From NCBI RefSeq assembly GCF_010119235.1, contig NZ_JAAATZ010000001.1, positions 1,828,501 to 1,892,500 of the forward strand: a DNA stretch of 64,000 nucleotides. Reading direction: 5' to 3'. This document shows positions 25,882 through 34,500 of this stretch, piece after piece (the stretch's first letter is position 1; every line of letters starts with the position of its first letter). A program made the position numbers and the translations under genes. The notes under the pieces are model-generated. The model had not been told where the DNA came from. It worked only from the letters and a program-made list of their open reading frames with translations, and ran no database searches. This DNA comes from Flavobacterium phycosphaerae. Its GTDB lineage: Bacteria; Bacteroidota; Bacteroidia; Flavobacteriales; Flavobacteriaceae.

Positions 25882-25898
25882 TGTGAATTAAATTCACA
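25882..25898. promoter_or_regulatory. Probable operator of the LexA-like repressor
   Basis: TGTGAATTAAATTCACA, a perfect 17-bp palindrome starting 2 bp after the -7 element, so a bound repressor would block the start of transcription. It lies between the two divergent genes it would control (repressor and Y-family polymerase). Confidence 0.6.
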
Positions 25899-25905
25899 TT
25901 AACAC

Positions 25906-26688
25906 ATGTCTATATTTTCTGATAACCTGAGATACCTACGCGTCAAAAGTGGTATGACGCAGCAAAAGATAGCGGATGAATTGCGGATTCCGCGGGAGCG
26001 TTATGCCAAGTATGAAGGAACCACTGATCCGCCATTGGATTGCCTGCAGAAGATTTCACGTTACTATCATGTTAGTATCGATTTGTTGTTGTCTTTTGAT
26101 ATCCGCAGAGTGCCTTATGAGAATTTGATACAATTAGAGGAAAACAGAATTTTGCTTCCTATTACTGTTGACAGCAGTGGGGAAAACAAGATTGAGATTT
26201 TGTCTGAAAAGGCACAGGCGGGATATCTTTCTGGCTACAGTGATCCAGAGTTTATAGAAGCATTGCAACATATTTCGCTACCGTTTTTAAGAAATGGAAA
26301 ATATAGAGCTTTCCCGGTAACGGGAGATTCGATGCCTCCACATAAAGAAGGCTCGTTTATAGTAGGTGAATATGTGGAAAAACTTGACGATATAATTGAT
26401 GGAAAGACTTATATCCTAGTTACCAAAACCAATGGCATAGCCTATAAGCGGCTTACAAAAAGAGGGGGGGATTTGATAGAGGTTAAATCTGATAATACCA
26501 TTTATGAACCCTATGAAGTTAAAGCATCTGAAATACTTGAACTATGGCGTTTTGCCTCAAGTATTGCTACAAAGGAATTTGAGCACGATGATCTGAGTTT
26601 ACTGAGTGTTAAAGATGTAATGCAGGGTCTTAGGAATGATTTTACCGCTTTGAGAGCTGAGTTTGAACAGCGGAAAAAGCCTAATTAA
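25906..26688 (+). CDS. LexA-like self-cleaving repressor (HTH_3 plus S24 peptidase)
   Basis: 260 residues. N-terminal Cro/cI-type helix-turn-helix (LRYLRVKSGMTQQKIADEL), C-terminal S24 domain with the Ala-Gly cleavage site in KAQAGYLSGY near residue 106, catalytic serine in GDSMPPHKEG and lysine in GIAYKRL. All three parts required for RecA-stimulated autocleavage are present. It therefore probably represses the divergent polymerase genes until DNA damage. A helical tail after the peptidase (residues 215-260) is longer than in E. coli LexA. Confidence 0.9.
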   Translation: MSIFSDNLRYLRVKSGMTQQKIADELRIPRERYAKYEGTTDPPLDCLQKISRYYHVSIDLLLSFDIRRVPYENLIQLEENRILLPITVDSSGENKIEILSEKAQAGYLSGYSDPEFIEALQHISLPFLRNGKYRAFPVTGDSMPPHKEGSFIVGEYVEKLDDIIDGKTYILVTKTNGIAYKRLTKRGGDLIEVKSDNTIYEPYEVKASEILELWRFASSIATKEFEHDDLSLLSVKDVMQGLRNDFTALRAEFEQRKKPN

Positions 26689-27314
26689 AAGCCTATCAAT
26701 GGAGGATTATAGTTAGGATATGCAAAATCCATAGTACTGTTTTTGGCATCGAGCCATGCTTTTTCATCTTCTCTTTTTATATGAATAGGCATGCGCTGGT
26801 CACCTTCAGCTTCTTTGCGATTGTGCACGTATTTCATAAAGTCATTGGCTTCTGTGGTAACAATGCTGTAGGTATTCCAAATTTCTCCGTTTTTGTCCTG
26901 CCAACTATTGTATATACCAGCTAAGAAAAAGATTTCATCTGTATTCGAATGTATTTGATATTTTGTTTTGGATTTACCAGCAGGGTCGTTCCAATGCCAA
27001 TCAAAATAGGCGGAGACAATTATTAAACAACGGTTGTTTATGGAAGGGGCAAAGGATACTTTTTCTTGCAGGGTTTCGACACGAGCATTTAGGGTGCTTT
27101 TTCTGAAGTCCTTGTCACGATTGGTTGGAATCAGGCCCCATGTATAGTTGGTTGTGATTATATCCGGTTTAGTGTCGAGTACAATCGGGAGATTGGGATA
27201 GCTGAAACCATTTATGAAATCGGATTGTAGTACATTGCCAGGATTATCAATATTGCGGCTGTAATAGTCGGTAAGTTCAGCGGCCGCTTTGCCTTGTTGG
27301 GTGTAGTAGCACAT
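26685..27314 (-). CDS. SOS response-associated peptidase (SRAP, YedK/HMCES type)
   Basis: 209 residues. Catalytic Cys2 in MCYYTQQGK; further family residues in LNARVETLQEKVSF (Asn, Glu) and the active-site His in DQRMPIHI. Forms a thiazolidine crosslink with abasic sites in single-stranded DNA and protects them. Converges on the LexA-like gene with a 4-bp overlap at the 3' ends; position in an SOS cluster matches its repair role. Confidence 0.93.
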   Translation of the reverse strand: MCYYTQQGKAAAELTDYYSRNIDNPGNVLQSDFINGFSYPNLPIVLDTKPDIITTNYTWGLIPTNRDKDFRKSTLNARVETLQEKVSFAPSINNRCLIIVSAYFDWHWNDPAGKSKTKYQIHSNTDEIFFLAGIYNSWQDKNGEIWNTYSIVTTEANDFMKYVHNRKEAEGDQRMPIHIKREDEKAWLDAKNSTMDFAYPNYNPPLIGF

Positions 27315-27931
27315 AATACCATTACTTAGTGTTTTGTAAAGTTATTAAAAAAGCAACGGTCCTCGTAAATTTTAGAGCATTTTGATTAATGGTATTTTCT
27401 TTTTTGTCGTTTGTACATCATATAATGTTCCATTATTGTAATAATTTTTTTGTATTCTGTTGGATACAGTATGATTGAATATTAAAGAGCGGAAACTTCA
27501 TGAACATTTAAATAGCTTGAAATGCTTCAACAAAAAAGCGGCTAAGTATTTATTCTTACTAGTTTTTATGGTTTGATATCAATATTGCATTAAAGTTACA
27601 CTATGGCGAGCACTTGCAAAATACACTACTTATTTCCTTGCGTACTTATCGATAAAAAACGACGAGTATGAAAGAATCGATTTAGACTTAGCTTATTGTT
27701 GTAAATCACTACGAAAGACTGGCAGTCCGCCACAGGCTCGGACTTAAATGTCCTAGAAGGATACCAAGAGGCTGGAGAAACTATGTTACTTTATTTACTA
27801 CGAAGACATCTTCCACAACACTTACTATTTTTATAAAATTCTAGACTACTACTAATTTGATGTCAATGAAGCTACAAATCTTACAATGAAATAATTTATC
27901 TAAATTAGCAAACTGGTATTTGAAGGTTAAA
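27315..27931. other. Gene-free stretch of about 600 bp
   Basis: No reading frame looks coding on either strand. A small hairpin AGTCCG / CGGACT (27724-27729 with 27739-27744) lies in a locally GC-rich patch, and the dyad TTGATGTCAA (27857-27866) sits about 65 bp before the Crp/Fnr gene. May include a small RNA or decayed gene; nothing more can be supported. Confidence 0.35.
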
Positions 27932-28528
27932 ATGACAGATTCTATTCAAAAATATTTAAATTCAGTGCGCTCACTTTGCCCCAAAGTGACGGATGTTGAA
28001 TTAAGTTATCTAGAGACCGGATTATCGGTTTCTAATTTAAAAGCGAGGCAATTTTATATTGAAGCAAATGAGCTTCAACAAAGTGTAGGGTTTGTTTCCA
28101 AAGGATTACTTCGATCCTTTTATATTGACGAAGAGGGCAAAGAAATTACTGTTCGTTTCATAGCTGAAAATGATTTTGCTACCAATTATGTTGCCTTTAT
28201 CAGCTTAAAGCCAAGCAAGTTTTATATACAATGTATCGAGCCCTCCGAAATTGTAAATATTCCCTATTTACATATGCAGAATTCTTACTCGAAATTTTTA
28301 ACCTTAGAACGATATGGGAGATTAGTTGCAGAAGAGGTTTTAAAACACCATCAAAAACGAATAGAAAGTTTTTTGTTTGAAAATGCCGAAGAGCGCTATC
28401 TTGACTTTATGAAAACGTTCCCTAATCTGTACAATAGAGTTTCTATATCCTCATTGTCTACCTATCTTGGTGTTGAACGTCAATCTCTTACTCGGATTCG
28501 AAAAAAAATATTCCAAAATTCAATTTGA
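27932..28528 (+). CDS. Crp/Fnr-family regulator (paralogue 1)
   Basis: 198 residues from MTDSIQKYLNSV (the frame extends upstream only through a TTG). Cyclic-nucleotide-binding-type beta-barrel (residues 20-120; FVSKGLLRSFYIDEEGKEITVRFI), dimer helix (ERYGRLVAEEVLKHHQKRIESF) and helix-turn-helix (ISSLSTYLGVERQSLTRIRKKI). It lacks the Cys cluster of Fnr, so no Fe-S sensor is expected. Clearly paralogous to 60325-60927 and 62225-62863. Directly upstream of the Rossmann protein gene, whose promoter has a Crp-type dyad. Confidence 0.92.
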   Translation: MTDSIQKYLNSVRSLCPKVTDVELSYLETGLSVSNLKARQFYIEANELQQSVGFVSKGLLRSFYIDEEGKEITVRFIAENDFATNYVAFISLKPSKFYIQCIEPSEIVNIPYLHMQNSYSKFLTLERYGRLVAEEVLKHHQKRIESFLFENAEERYLDFMKTFPNLYNRVSISSLSTYLGVERQSLTRIRKKIFQNSI

Positions 28529-28541
28529 CGCTTTTGTGTCA
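28526..28541. promoter_or_regulatory. Crp/Fnr-type dyad before the Rossmann protein gene
   Basis: TGACGCTTTTGTGTCA, a partial match to the perfect sites at 39816 and 48001 (arms TGACACA/TGTGTCA, 2-nt centre). Centre 28533.5, with a TTACTTTA -7-like element at 28563-28570, which puts it about 41 bp before the likely transcription start. Confidence 0.45.
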
Positions 28542-28591
28542 GTTGCGTATTTTCAAACACCTTTACTTTACATTGAAAATTTAATGTAAAA

Positions 28592-29233
28592 ATGAACGTA
28601 GTTATTTTTGGAGCTACCAGTTACGCTGGCAGGTCAATTTTAATGGAAGTGTTAGCACAAAACCATCAGGTAACTATTTTAGTAAGTAACAGTAATCTTT
28701 TGTGTCCACAAGATAAAAACCTCATCATTGTTGAAGGAAGTGAATTTTCCAGAAGAGCGATACGATCCATTTTGCATAATCAAGATGTTGTTATTCAGTG
28801 TTTAGGTGTTGGAGACAACTGTTATTGCAGTTCAACATCTTTAGTTTCGTTTGCTACTGAAGTAATTGTTGAAGCTATGGAAAAGAGGAATGTTCGTCAT
28901 TTAATTGCAATTAGTAATGCGGATTTAGGAAACGGCAGTGCCTCTCAGTCGTGGTTTTTTAATAAACTTATCCTATCTTATTTTGCAAAAAGGTCTAAAG
29001 TAATTCGCGAAGACAAATACAGCATGGAGCAAATTATAATGAGCAGTAAACTAGATTGGACGATTATTCGCTGCCCTGCTATTGTTGATAAACCTGCTAA
29101 AGGATATTGCAGAGCAACACTAGATGGTAAAGGTTTTAAACTGTCAATTACGGCAGAAGATATGGCATCATTTGTAGCTAGTCAGATTACATTAAATACA
29201 CACTTAAAGCTGACTCCTTTAATCAGCAATTAG
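28592..29233 (+). CDS. NAD(P)-binding Rossmann-fold protein (NmrA/SDR-like)
   Basis: 213 residues. Dinucleotide motif GATSYAGRS at residues 7-15, then QCLGVGDN, HLIAISNADLG and DWTIIRCPAIVDKP, as in the atypical SDR family with an NAD(P)H-binding domain. Acts as a reductase, isomerase or redox sensor; substrate unknown. A decayed relative of its N-terminus is at 32482. Follows the Crp/Fnr gene and precedes an alpha/beta hydrolase by 42 bp; the three probably form one regulatory unit. Confidence 0.85.
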   Translation: MNVVIFGATSYAGRSILMEVLAQNHQVTILVSNSNLLCPQDKNLIIVEGSEFSRRAIRSILHNQDVVIQCLGVGDNCYCSSTSLVSFATEVIVEAMEKRNVRHLIAISNADLGNGSASQSWFFNKLILSYFAKRSKVIREDKYSMEQIIMSSKLDWTIIRCPAIVDKPAKGYCRATLDGKGFKLSITAEDMASFVASQITLNTHLKLTPLISN

Positions 29234-29275
29234 TATCAAATAAATCATTACTCAATTATCCTTAATTTTTATTGA

Positions 29276-30057
29276 ATGAACAATCCTGCTCAAGAACAGC
29301 ATCAATTTATAACCACTTCTATCGGCAATATTGCCGTTTACATAAATGAAGTAGCGACAACAGACTTGCCTATTATCTTTCTTCACGGCGTGTATTTCGA
29401 TCATCATCTTTGGGACCATCAGATTGAACACCTAAATCATCGTACCACAATAGCAATAGATATGCCTCTTCATGGTAATAGCAGGACTTCAATATCGTCC
29501 AATTGGACGCTAGATGATTGTGCGATAATGCTGCTTGAGATTTTGGATAGCCTGCATTTGAAGCAGGTTATAGCTGTCGGACATTCGTGGGGAAGCATGA
29601 CAATTTTGCGAGCCGCGAGTAAATTTCCGCAGCGGTTTTCGTCAATTGGTTTTTGTAATATGCCTTTTTTGGCTGCGTCAAAAAAGCAGGAGTCTATTTT
29701 TGCAATGCAACATGCTTTACTGATGTTCCGGAATTTTTATACCCGACAGACCGCAAAATTTTTGTTCGGAAAATCATCGCTAAAAAATAATCCTATGCTT
29801 CTTAACCAACTGAAACGGACTATGGGTGTCCTGACAAAGCAACAGATCATTCAAATTGATGAAGCGGTCATCATAAAAGCAAAAGACGTTACTGACTTGA
29901 TAAGGAACTTGACAGTGAAGGCAATTGCCATAAAAGGTAAAGAAGATTATGTTCCGATACCTCCTCGAATTAAAATAATTGTTGTTGAAGGCGGCCATGT
30001 AAGTCCCTTGAAAAACCACAAGAGGTGTTAAAAATGATTGAGAGACTTTTAGGCTAA
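29276..30057 (+). CDS. Alpha/beta hydrolase, frameshifted near the end
   Basis: Fold signature: IIFLHGVYFDHHLWD (oxyanion HG), nucleophile elbow VGHSWGSMT near residue 103, catalytic His in VEGGHVSPL. The frame as read stops at 30031, but adding one A to the A5 run at 30011-30015 restores the usual tail (KPQEVLKMIERLLG) to the stop at 30057. Esterase or lipase type, substrate unknown. The frameshift falls after the catalytic His, so the shortened protein could still be partly functional. Confidence 0.85.
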
Positions 30058-30139
30058 ATTTTATTTAAAACACCAATTATATTAATTTAATGCAGAATTT
30101 TTGAGATCTAAAAATTTACTTTTTGAATTCATATGTAAC

Positions 30140-30153
30140 TGGAATTGTCCAGC
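30140..30153. promoter_or_regulatory. Palindrome before the lipoprotein hydrolase gene
   Basis: CTGGAATTGTCCAG: perfect 5-bp arms with a 4-bp centre, 60 bp upstream of the ATG at 30212. Possible operator. Confidence 0.35.
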
Positions 30154-30211
30154 TACCACAAACCTTTTATGGTTAAACGTGTCTAAAACTAAATTATTAA
30201 TCTCTATTTGA

Positions 30212-31051
30212 ATGTCTCGATTATTCTGCCTTTTTTTAATTATGATTTGTTCCTCCTGTAGTAAGGACCATTTTACTCCCACCAAACTAAGGGAACGTAC
30301 AACTAAAAACATACAAAATGATGGTATTTCTGTTACTGTAATTATCGATCAACCTAATTTGAAAAATGTTGATGTTTTGATGGTTTTTCACGGTACTGTT
30401 ACTAGTGATCAAGATATTTTGACTGCGGCCAATACTACACTTGACAAATTCAAGGGGATTTTGGATCGAAATGATATGATGGTCATTAGTGTAGCTTACC
30501 CTCAAGAAAATGTACTATTAGGTGATTCAATTCTTCAGGCAGAAGCCGCTCTGTTGTGGTTAAAAAATACCGCTAACCAAGAATTAGGAATAACAGTAGG
30601 TAAAATATTTTTGGCAGGTCATTCTCAAGGCGGACATATGGTCAGCCGACTTAATACAATGCACAGAACCAATGGTGTAATTGCCAATGCTCCGGGACCT
30701 TTAAATCTGGTTTATCGTTGTCAATTTGAAGAGCGCGGGCAAGTTCAGCAAAGTGCAGTATGTACAAAACTAAAAAATGTATATGGTTTAACTTCGGAAA
30801 ATGGCAATGCTTATTTTGAACGGTCTTTACTTAATTTTACAAATGGATTTAAATCGGATATTTTGTTTGTTCAGGGTCTAAATGATTCACCAATTCAGAT
30901 GTATTCTTGGCCCATTTTTAAACAAGAGGTGTTTAATTGTACAGATTGTCAAAGCCGTCAGTTTGTTGAGATTCTTGGAGGTGAACATGGTTCACTATTT
31001 GATAGCGTTCAAGGGAAGTCTGCTTTTAATTCCTTTATTGGAAGTCATTAA
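30212..31051 (+). CDS. Lipoprotein with alpha/beta hydrolase fold
   Basis: 279 residues. Lipoprotein signal peptide with Cys16 after LFLIMICSS. VLMVFHGTVTSDQDI (oxyanion strand), nucleophile elbow LAGHSQGGHMVSR and C-terminal LGGEHGSLF with the catalytic His. Resembles the esterase/dienelactone hydrolase group. Four cysteines in the mature part (YRCQFEE, AVCTKL, FNCTDCQ) could form disulfides. Anchored in the periplasm or on the outer membrane. Confidence 0.8.
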   Translation: MSRLFCLFLIMICSSCSKDHFTPTKLRERTTKNIQNDGISVTVIIDQPNLKNVDVLMVFHGTVTSDQDILTAANTTLDKFKGILDRNDMMVISVAYPQENVLLGDSILQAEAALLWLKNTANQELGITVGKIFLAGHSQGGHMVSRLNTMHRTNGVIANAPGPLNLVYRCQFEERGQVQQSAVCTKLKNVYGLTSENGNAYFERSLLNFTNGFKSDILFVQGLNDSPIQMYSWPIFKQEVFNCTDCQSRQFVEILGGEHGSLFDSVQGKSAFNSFIGSH

Positions 31052-31166
31052 TAAAGCGATTATTTCTTTTAAATTTATAGTGTTAATGTTGATTAAAAAA
31101 AGTGTTAGATTAAACTTTTCTCTGAAATTGCTATCTAATCAGTATAAATTTTAAATTTTTTAGAAA

Positions 31167-32150
31167 ATGATTAGATCGTTTCTGTTATTGGTGTTAATTT
31201 CTTTGTTTGGATGTAATAAGGATGACCACTCGAATATTACAAGCCCTGCTTTAATTCCTTATCCAGAGGGCTTGACGACTCATTATATAACAGTCAATTC
31301 TGTTATACGTAAGTATTTGATATACCGCCCGGCGGGAATGACTTCGGTTAAAGCTGTGGTGATGGTTTTACATGGAGGAGGTGGCGCTGGTGTGGGCGTT
31401 TCCGAGCTTGGTACCCATCCCTTATCCGTTTTTCGAACCTTGGCAGATCAAGAAAAATTTTTGGTAGTTTATCCTGAAGGGTCATCTGATATTCAGGGAA
31501 ATCCAGGATGGAATGATTGTAGAAGTGATGATTTTTCAGGTAGTCAAGGCGATGACATTACTTTTTTAAAACAGTTGAATGCACAATTGGTTTCAGAGTT
31601 AACTATCAACGCTTCTAAAATGTTTTTAACAGGGACAAGTAATGGTGCATTGATGACCTATTCCTATGCGTTTCAATTTCCAGAGACTATAAAAGCGATT
31701 GCAGTATCGAGTGGAAATCTTCCAGAGTTTCCTGAAAGTGGGGTATGTACAACAGGTTCCTCAATTCCTTTGCCCATATTGCTTACACATGGTACCAGTG
31801 ATCCTGCCATGCCAGCCAATGGAGGTTGCGTAGCTAATTTGGGAGGGGAATGCAATCGAGGAAAAGTTATATCGCAGTCTGCAACTATTAACTATTGGTT
31901 GCAAAGGAATGGATTGCAAAATGAGATCCCTGTTGTTTCACAATTTGATGTTAATGTTACCGATGCGGGGAATGTTGAAAAAAGGGTATATAATGGAGCG
32001 AATCCCCTTGTGTATTATGTATTGCATAACGCAGGACATCAAGTTCCAAGTAAAACCGTTTTTAGTAATTCATCGGCTGCTAGTGGTGTACAAAACCGAG
32101 ATATTGAATTTGCAGAAGAAGTTTGGAGTTTTTTTAAGGGACTTCAATAA
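31167..32150 (+). CDS. Esterase lipoprotein of the PHB-depolymerase/feruloyl-esterase group (copy 1)
   Basis: 327 residues. Lipobox Cys16 (LISLFGCNKD). MVLHGGGGAGVG (oxyanion), YPEGSSD, nucleophile elbow GTSNGALMTYSYAF, Asp in THGTSDPAMPANGG, His in HNAGHQVPS. Extracellular esterase for short polyesters or feruloyl-type esters (LpqC-like). The copy at 33361-34338 is strongly similar along the whole length, so the pair arose by duplication, with the intervening 1.2 kb holding a decayed gene and a cassette-like gene. Confidence 0.88.
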   Translation: MIRSFLLLVLISLFGCNKDDHSNITSPALIPYPEGLTTHYITVNSVIRKYLIYRPAGMTSVKAVVMVLHGGGGAGVGVSELGTHPLSVFRTLADQEKFLVVYPEGSSDIQGNPGWNDCRSDDFSGSQGDDITFLKQLNAQLVSELTINASKMFLTGTSNGALMTYSYAFQFPETIKAIAVSSGNLPEFPESGVCTTGSSIPLPILLTHGTSDPAMPANGGCVANLGGECNRGKVISQSATINYWLQRNGLQNEIPVVSQFDVNVTDAGNVEKRVYNGANPLVYYVLHNAGHQVPSKTVFSNSSAASGVQNRDIEFAEEVWSFFKGLQ

Positions 32151-32481
32151 AAACAGCATACAATAGCGGTTTAGCAAAATGGCGGGTTCAGCGCTAAATT
32201 GAATTTAAGTGATTAAAAATCAGCCACTTCACCAAGCGGCATTACGATACTTTACCGAAAGTTTTTTTATTTTATTAGAGAAAGTGATAATAGAGTTAGT
32301 TTTCTGTTTTTAACATTATTTGGAAAATTAAATAATTTCATTCACTATTATAAACGAATTGACATCAATAATTAATTTATTTTCAGAGGATATTGTAACA
32401 GACAGCCTTCCAAAAAATTCATTTTTTTTACAATTATATTAGAAAACGACTTTGTTTAACAAATGAAATTTAATATTACCT
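32151..32481. other. Intergenic stretch with a possible truncated attC-like sequence
   Basis: From about 32164 the strand reads TAGCGGTTTAGCAAAATGGC, then GGGTTCAGCGCTAAATTG and CAGCCACTTCACCAAGC. This resembles the start of the attC-like recombination sites seen in Bacteroidota, but the closing arm is missing. Weak call; AT-rich DNA with no gene follows. Confidence 0.3.
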
Positions 32482-32710
32482 ATGAAAGTAGTCATTTTTG
32501 GCTCAAGTGGTTTTTCGGGGCACGCAATTCTAAAAAAGCTTTATCTCAAGATTATCAGGTAACCATTCTCTTTCGAAATAGGAATTCCATTCCAATGGAA
32601 GCTAAGAAAGCGATATTTCTGTTGAGAATGGAAAGATAAAATTAGTAGAACAATTTATTTGGACATCAAGAAATGGTGAACATGGATTTAATATTTTTAA
32701 AGAATTATAA
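32482..32710 (+). pseudogene. Remnant of a Rossmann-fold gene (relative of 28592)
   Basis: Starts MKVVIFGSSGFSGHAIL; a missing base in the A6 run (32532-32537) shifts the frame. After restoring it the text continues KKALSQDYQVTILFRNRNSI, clearly like the first 45 residues of the protein at 28592. A second shift near 32612 leads into VENGKIKLVEQFIWTSRNG and a stop at 32710. The tail does not match the Rossmann protein, so an internal deletion or fusion with another gene's end has occurred. Confidence 0.75.
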
Positions 32711-32720
32711 ATAGTTTAAT

Positions 32721-33140
32721 ATGTACATAAGCTCAGAAACACCAGAACAGACCGATAATAGGTTAAGAAAAGTAATTGAGACTTCGGAACTAAAAATATA
32801 TGACATGGAGTATTTCTTTAAAGAGTGCCCTATTGAAAAATTTGAATTAGACGAGAGAGCACTTGCAATTGTCAGAGATGAAGAGGTTTGGAGTTTTTTG
32901 ATTCCCTCAGAAAGTTCAGAAACAGAAAACTTTAAACTTTTTAGTTTTCATTTCAAAGATGGACTAGACAATAGTGGCTTTGTTGGATGGTTGGCAAGCA
33001 CTATAAAAAGAGAATTAGGTACAGGTGTATTTGTAGTATGCGGACAAAATACAAGAAGAGGTGGAATTTTTGATTATTGGGGCTGTCCGGCATCTATAGC
33101 AGATGATGTAATTGAACTTGTTAGAAAGCTTAGAGAATAA
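32721..33140 (+). CDS. Cassette-like hypothetical protein (DUF6196-type)
   Basis: 139 residues, soluble, acidic. Opens MYISSETPEQTDNRLRKVI and contains AIVRDEEVWSFLIPS, VGWLASTIKREL and GVFVVCGQNTRRGGIFDYWG. I recall this pattern as a small family found in gene cassettes; the name DUF6196 is tentative. It has its own attC-like dyad directly downstream (33146-33280), as an integron cassette would. Confidence 0.7.
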   Translation: MYISSETPEQTDNRLRKVIETSELKIYDMEYFFKECPIEKFELDERALAIVRDEEVWSFLIPSESSETENFKLFSFHFKDGLDNSGFVGWLASTIKRELGTGVFVVCGQNTRRGGIFDYWGCPASIADDVIELVRKLRE

Positions 33141-33145
33141 AAACT

Positions 33146-33280
33146 GCCACCAACACTGTATTTGTGTCAAGCGGGGTTGACTTGTAATCCAACGTTTTTC
33201 CTTTCTTTATTCCGTTCGGTGTCGGGAAAAGGAAGCGGCTTCGAAAGCCCCTCCAGAACGCAAATACTCACGTTGTGTGC
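33146..33280 (+). repeat. attC-like imperfect dyad after the cassette-like gene
   Basis: Outer arms 33146-33176 and 33248-33280 pair imperfectly (shared GTATTTG-x-GT, AAC and GGGG blocks), with extra bases in one arm. Between them are GGGAAAAGG and a GGCTTcgAAAGCC hairpin. Length (135 bp), position just behind the stop codon and asymmetry between arms fit an attC site; the right core reads GTTGTGT rather than the classical GTTRRRY. No integron integrase is in the window. Confidence 0.45.
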
Positions 33281-33360
33281 TATTTCACAAAAATGTACCA
33301 AGATTAAATCTATCAATGAAAATAATATCTAACAAAGTATAACTATCAAAATAAAAAAAT

Positions 33361-34338
33361 ATGAAAAGAACATTTTTATTATTTGTCGTAATTTTTACCC
33401 TTGGTTGTAACAAGGATAACGACAATCAAAATCCTAATGTTATTCCTTACCAAGAAGGTTTGACAACAAATTATATAACAATTAACAACATTACCAGAAA
33501 ATATTTAGTTTATAGACCAACAGGAATGACTGCTGTAAATGCTGTTGTAACAGTTTTACACGGTGGTGGTGGTACAGGATTAGGAGTTTCAAACCTTGGC
33601 GAGCATCCGCTTTCTGTTTTCAGAACACTTGCAGACATCGATAAATTCTTAGTAGTATATCCTGAAGGTTCGCCTGATAACCTAGGAAATCCTGGTTGGA
33701 ATGATTGTAGAAGTGATGATATTTCCGGCAGTCAAGGTGACGATATTACGTTTTTGAAACAATTAAATGCAAAACTAATGGCTGAGTTGAATATCAACTC
33801 ATCAAAAATGTATTTGACAGGTGGAAGTAATGGAGCTTTAATGACTTTTTCTTATGCTTTTCAATTTCCAGAAACAATTAAGGCAATAGCTGTGGGTAGT
33901 GGCAATTTACCTGAGTTTCCTGAAAGTGGAATTTGCACAAATGGCTCCACACTTCCCATTCCAATTTTGCTAACACATGGAACAAGTGACCCAGCAATGC
34001 CAGCAAATGGTGGATGTGTTGCTAATGTAGGTGGAAATTGTAATCGTGGAAAAGTAATTTCGCAGTCAGCGACTTTAAGTTATTGGTTACAAAGAAACGG
34101 TTTGCAAAATGTCACACCAACAACTTCAACATTTGACCTTAACACTAGCGATGCAGGAAACGTAGAAAAAAGAATATATAATGGTGCAAATCCATTAGTT
34201 TATTACATATTAAATAATGCAGGACATCAAGCTCCAAGCAAAACAGTATTTTCCAATTCGTCTCCTGCACAAGGTGTACAAAACCGAGATATTGAATTTG
34301 CGGAAGAAGTTTGGAGTTTTTTTAAGAGCTTACCTTAA
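33361..34338 (+). CDS. Esterase lipoprotein of the PHB-depolymerase/feruloyl-esterase group (copy 2)
   Basis: 325 residues. Lipobox Cys16 (VIFTLGCNKD). VLHGGGGTGLG, nucleophile elbow GGSNGALMTFSYAF, Asp in THGTSDPAMPANGG, His in NNAGHQAPS. Differs from copy 1 mainly in the N-terminal linker and in conservative changes; at the nucleophile it has GGSNG where copy 1 has GTSNG. Probably secreted and lipid-anchored on the cell surface. No promoter motif seen within the AT-rich 40 bp upstream. Confidence 0.88.
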   Translation: MKRTFLLFVVIFTLGCNKDNDNQNPNVIPYQEGLTTNYITINNITRKYLVYRPTGMTAVNAVVTVLHGGGGTGLGVSNLGEHPLSVFRTLADIDKFLVVYPEGSPDNLGNPGWNDCRSDDISGSQGDDITFLKQLNAKLMAELNINSSKMYLTGGSNGALMTFSYAFQFPETIKAIAVGSGNLPEFPESGICTNGSTLPIPILLTHGTSDPAMPANGGCVANVGGNCNRGKVISQSATLSYWLQRNGLQNVTPTTSTFDLNTSDAGNVEKRIYNGANPLVYYILNNAGHQAPSKTVFSNSSPAQGVQNRDIEFAEEVWSFFKSLP

Positions 34339-34500
34339 TTTTGTACTACAGAGTATATGTATCATAATTTACTACACAGTAAAGCCAATACTTACAAAGA
34401 AGTTTTTATTTGCAAATGGTATAGTTTTTAATCCAATTTAAAACAAATGACGGTTTAAAGAATTAAACAAAAGCACTCATTAAATTATTGGTTTTTATCG

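Noticed and set aside
27600..27850. Possible tRNA or transposase remnant in the gene-free stretch before the first Crp/Fnr gene
   Set aside because: The only stem (AGTCCG/CGGACT) does not extend to a cloverleaf and no frame resembles a transposase.
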